Below are positions 62,296 through 64,000 of a DNA stretch of 64,000 nucleotides, in pieces. The stretch spans positions 1 to 64,000 of IMG/VR virus record IMGVR_UViG_3300034102_001587. One strand, written 5' to 3'. A program made the translations under genes and the position numbers. The stretch comes from a virus. The number at the start of each line of letters is the position of its first letter. Positions within the stretch are counted from its first letter, which is position 1. The notes beneath the pieces are model-generated. The model was not told the origin of the DNA and did no database searches. It was given only the letters and a program-made list of their open reading frames with translations.

Positions 62296-63356
62296 TGGAT
62301 AAAAAACAAACAAATAGAGCCAAACAACTACCAATACAAAAGGAGTTCATAAAAGGTGTAAAACTTATTGATGTTGATACTGCTATTGCCGAATATATGG
62401 GGGATGTGGTAATACCTGATTTGGAAGAAAATGAAAAGGTTGTAAGAGTTCCTCTTGTGTATGGTAATGCTGAACGATGGGCAGGTGCTAGAAAAGAAGG
62501 ATACTTAAGAGACCAAAGAGGTAAAATACAAATTCCTTTGGTAATGTTCAAAAGAAATTCAATTGAAAGAAATGAGTCTCTTGCAAACTTTAGAGAAGTA
62601 AATACAATTGGTACTTATAAAAAATATTCTCCAAAAAATAGATACGAAAGATTTAGTTTACAAAATGGAGTAACACCTGCTTATGAATTGTATAGTATAA
62701 CTGTACCTGATTATGTAACAATTACATATGAAGTAATGATTTGGACTTCTTTTACCGAACATATGAATAAAATAGTTGAAGCATTCCAATTTGCAACAGG
62801 AAGATATTGGGGTAAAGAAGATGGATTCAAATTTAAAGCACAAATTGATTCATTTGAAAATCAGCAAGAAGTTGGACAGGGTTCTGAAAGAGTAATTCGT
62901 ACAACGTTTACTATGGTTGTAAACGCTTACTTATTGCCTGAAAGATATAATGAAAAACCTACAATTAAAAAATCATATAGTCCAAAAAGAGTTGTGTTTG
63001 GTGTTGAAACTGATTTAACAGGAAACTTATTTACACAACCATCTCTTTATAATGAATATGCAGATATAATTGATTTTGTTGCAATCAGAGGTTCTCAATT
63101 AGCAGAATTTGTAACAGCAAATACTGCTAGATTAACAAATGTTAGAATACCAATTCTACCACCTGTTTTAGCAGAATCTTTTGATGTTTTAAATTGGTTT
63201 AGAATTTATATAAATGGAGATTTTATTTCTCCTGATAAATACACATATACTTTTGATGGAGTAGCTAATCAATTATTATTTACTTTTACTGGATTAGCAT
63301 TTGTATTAGATGATAATGATGAAATTGCAATAACAGGAAAATTCCAACAATTATAA
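62295..63356 (+). CDS. gp15: Tail sheath stabiliser/completion protein, gp15-like
   Basis: 353 residues (T4 gp15 is 272). VVRVPLVYGNAERW (about 50-63) parallels IRVPITYAS of T4 gp15; ITYEVMIWTSFTEHMNKIVE parallels the YELSIFTRYEDDMFQIVEQI helix; and VIRTTFTMVVNAYLLPE parallels the C-terminal strand. The extra ~80 C-terminal residues form an added beta domain (INGDFISPDKYTYTFDG). It caps the tail and contacts the neck. Confidence 0.78.
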   Translation: MDKKQTNRAKQLPIQKEFIKGVKLIDVDTAIAEYMGDVVIPDLEENEKVVRVPLVYGNAERWAGARKEGYLRDQRGKIQIPLVMFKRNSIERNESLANFREVNTIGTYKKYSPKNRYERFSLQNGVTPAYELYSITVPDYVTITYEVMIWTSFTEHMNKIVEAFQFATGRYWGKEDGFKFKAQIDSFENQQEVGQGSERVIRTTFTMVVNAYLLPERYNEKPTIKKSYSPKRVVFGVETDLTGNLFTQPSLYNEYADIIDFVAIRGSQLAEFVTANTARLTNVRIPILPPVLAESFDVLNWFRIYINGDFISPDKYTYTFDGVANQLLFTFTGLAFVLDDNDEIAITGKFQQL

Positions 63357-63357
63357 T

Positions 63358-63726
63358 ATGAATATAAGACAATTAAAAAATATTATGAAAGAGGTTAATG
63401 CACCAAATGAGTTCGTTGCAGAACCATTTGATTTGCAACATCCTAATTTTTGGATTTTCAAAATAGAAAATGTAAGAATAAAAACTTTATTTTCAAAATT
63501 AGAAGAATTTAGAAAACCAATTGCAAGATTTGATGTATTTGTAAATGGATTATTTATAAGAGAAGAAGATTATTATTTTCAAAATATAAATAATGATTTT
63601 TATATAAAATTTAAGAGAGAAAAATTTCCTGAATTTGACCGTTTTGGAAACCCATATATAATTGATGAAACCGATGAGGTTAAAATAAATGGAGATGTTG
63701 AAAATATAGATAATACTGATTTATGA
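63358..63726 (+). CDS. Small tail/neck-region protein, unknown
   Basis: 122 residues. N-terminal helix (MNIRQLKNIMKEVNAPNEF), then a beta domain with FDVFVNGLFIREEDYYFQNI, which resembles the added C-terminal domain of the preceding gp15-like protein (FRIYINGDFISPDKYTYTFD). The two may share a structural module. Overlaps the next gene by four bases. Confidence 0.5.
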   Translation: MNIRQLKNIMKEVNAPNEFVAEPFDLQHPNFWIFKIENVRIKTLFSKLEEFRKPIARFDVFVNGLFIREEDYYFQNINNDFYIKFKREKFPEFDRFGNPYIIDETDEVKINGDVENIDNTDL

Positions 63727-64000
63727 ATAGAACAACACCAAATATAGAATTAGGAACTACTCTTAAAAAAAGAGATAGAATGGATTTTAAATCATTTGTA
63801 ACTGGTGTAGTTACTGATACATTTATTTATCAATTTAATCCAAATGCAATTAGTTTAGATGAAACTGGAGAATTATTTACACTTTCTTTATTTAATAAGA
63901 GATTTATAGTAGATAATTTACAAGTAGATAAAGTGAAGGATTATATTGATGTATATTTATTTGGAGTTAAACAGCCACAAAACCGATATGATGTCAGTTT
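63723..64000 (+). CDS. Structural protein, 3' end beyond window
   Basis: Starts with ATG at 63723, overlapping the previous stop (ATGA), and stays open for 92 codons to the edge. The visible part (TPNIELGTTLKKRDRMDFKS, TDTFIYQFNPNAISLDETGE, FIVDNLQVDKVKDYIDVYLF) is beta-rich; no family can be called. Continues the neck/tail operon; sheath and tube genes would be expected further right. Confidence 0.6.
   Translation, partial: MNRTTPNIELGTTLKKRDRMDFKSFVTGVVTDTFIYQFNPNAISLDETGELFTLSLFNKRFIVDNLQVDKVKDYIDVYLFGVKQPQNRYDVS

Overview
The window reads as part of the genome of a T4-like contractile-tailed phage (myovirus) that infects a member of the Bacteroidetes. The T4-type morphogenesis core is recognisable: baseplate (gp5-, gp25- and gp6-like), terminase large subunit gp17, portal gp20, prohead protease gp21, acidic scaffold gp22, major capsid gp23 and neck/tail-completion gp13, gp14 and gp15-like genes. 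The host assignment rests on two promoters of the exact Bacteroidetes form TTTG-N20-TATATTTG and on Bacteroidetes-style outer-membrane genes at the left end. The DNA is AT-rich, tightly packed and almost wholly coded on the + strand. The only minus-strand gene I support is a 58-residue ribbon-helix-helix-like protein. I saw no tRNA, rRNA, CRISPR array or insertion sequence. No stretch above 300 bases lacks a gene; the longest gap is the 197-base leader ahead of the scaffold gene.

Layout. 1-6566: envelope-directed genes (5'-truncated TonB-dependent receptor, beta-helix lipoprotein, two secreted proteins with probable beta-barrel C-termini, a membrane-anchored protein). 6568-8768: small proteins, three sharing an N-terminal signal that resembles T4 capsid-targeting sequences, plus an Ntn-hydrolase-like enzyme. 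8822-27134: baseplate and tail module, including two tail-associated cell-wall hydrolases (CHAP and GH19-like) encoded apart from gp5, and two giant or lectin-like structural proteins. 27169-32294: small genes, a GIY-YIG-like protein, primase, a single-chain Mre11-Rad50 fusion and the minus-strand regulator candidate. 32386-40500: a 2704-residue tail fibre ending in an S74 self-cleaving chaperone. 40529-44985: a glycosylation cassette (triple-domain glycosyltransferase/methyltransferase, heptosyltransferase with a four-cysteine finger, HldE-like nucleotidyltransferase) bracketed by two paralogous small coiled-coil genes. 45026-63999: a multidomain nucleotidyltransferase, then DNA packaging, head and neck genes.

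Control. About 15 gene starts are preceded by ATATTTAT(A/T/G), usually 15-40 bases before the ATG; I read this as the phage late promoter. It is the reverse complement of the T4 late box TATAAATA, so it is not simply the T4 element. Four rho-independent terminators sit directly before such motifs and divide the late region into transcription units. The two host-type promoters (before primase/Mre11-Rad50 and before the glycosylation cassette) share a palindromic element between their boxes, a candidate operator.

How it may work together (inference): early host-type transcription makes replication/recombination enzymes and sugar-modifying enzymes; late transcription makes the virion. The fibre and GTSG-rich head proteins are plausible glycosylation substrates, and several signal-bearing proteins may be packaged in the head and injected.
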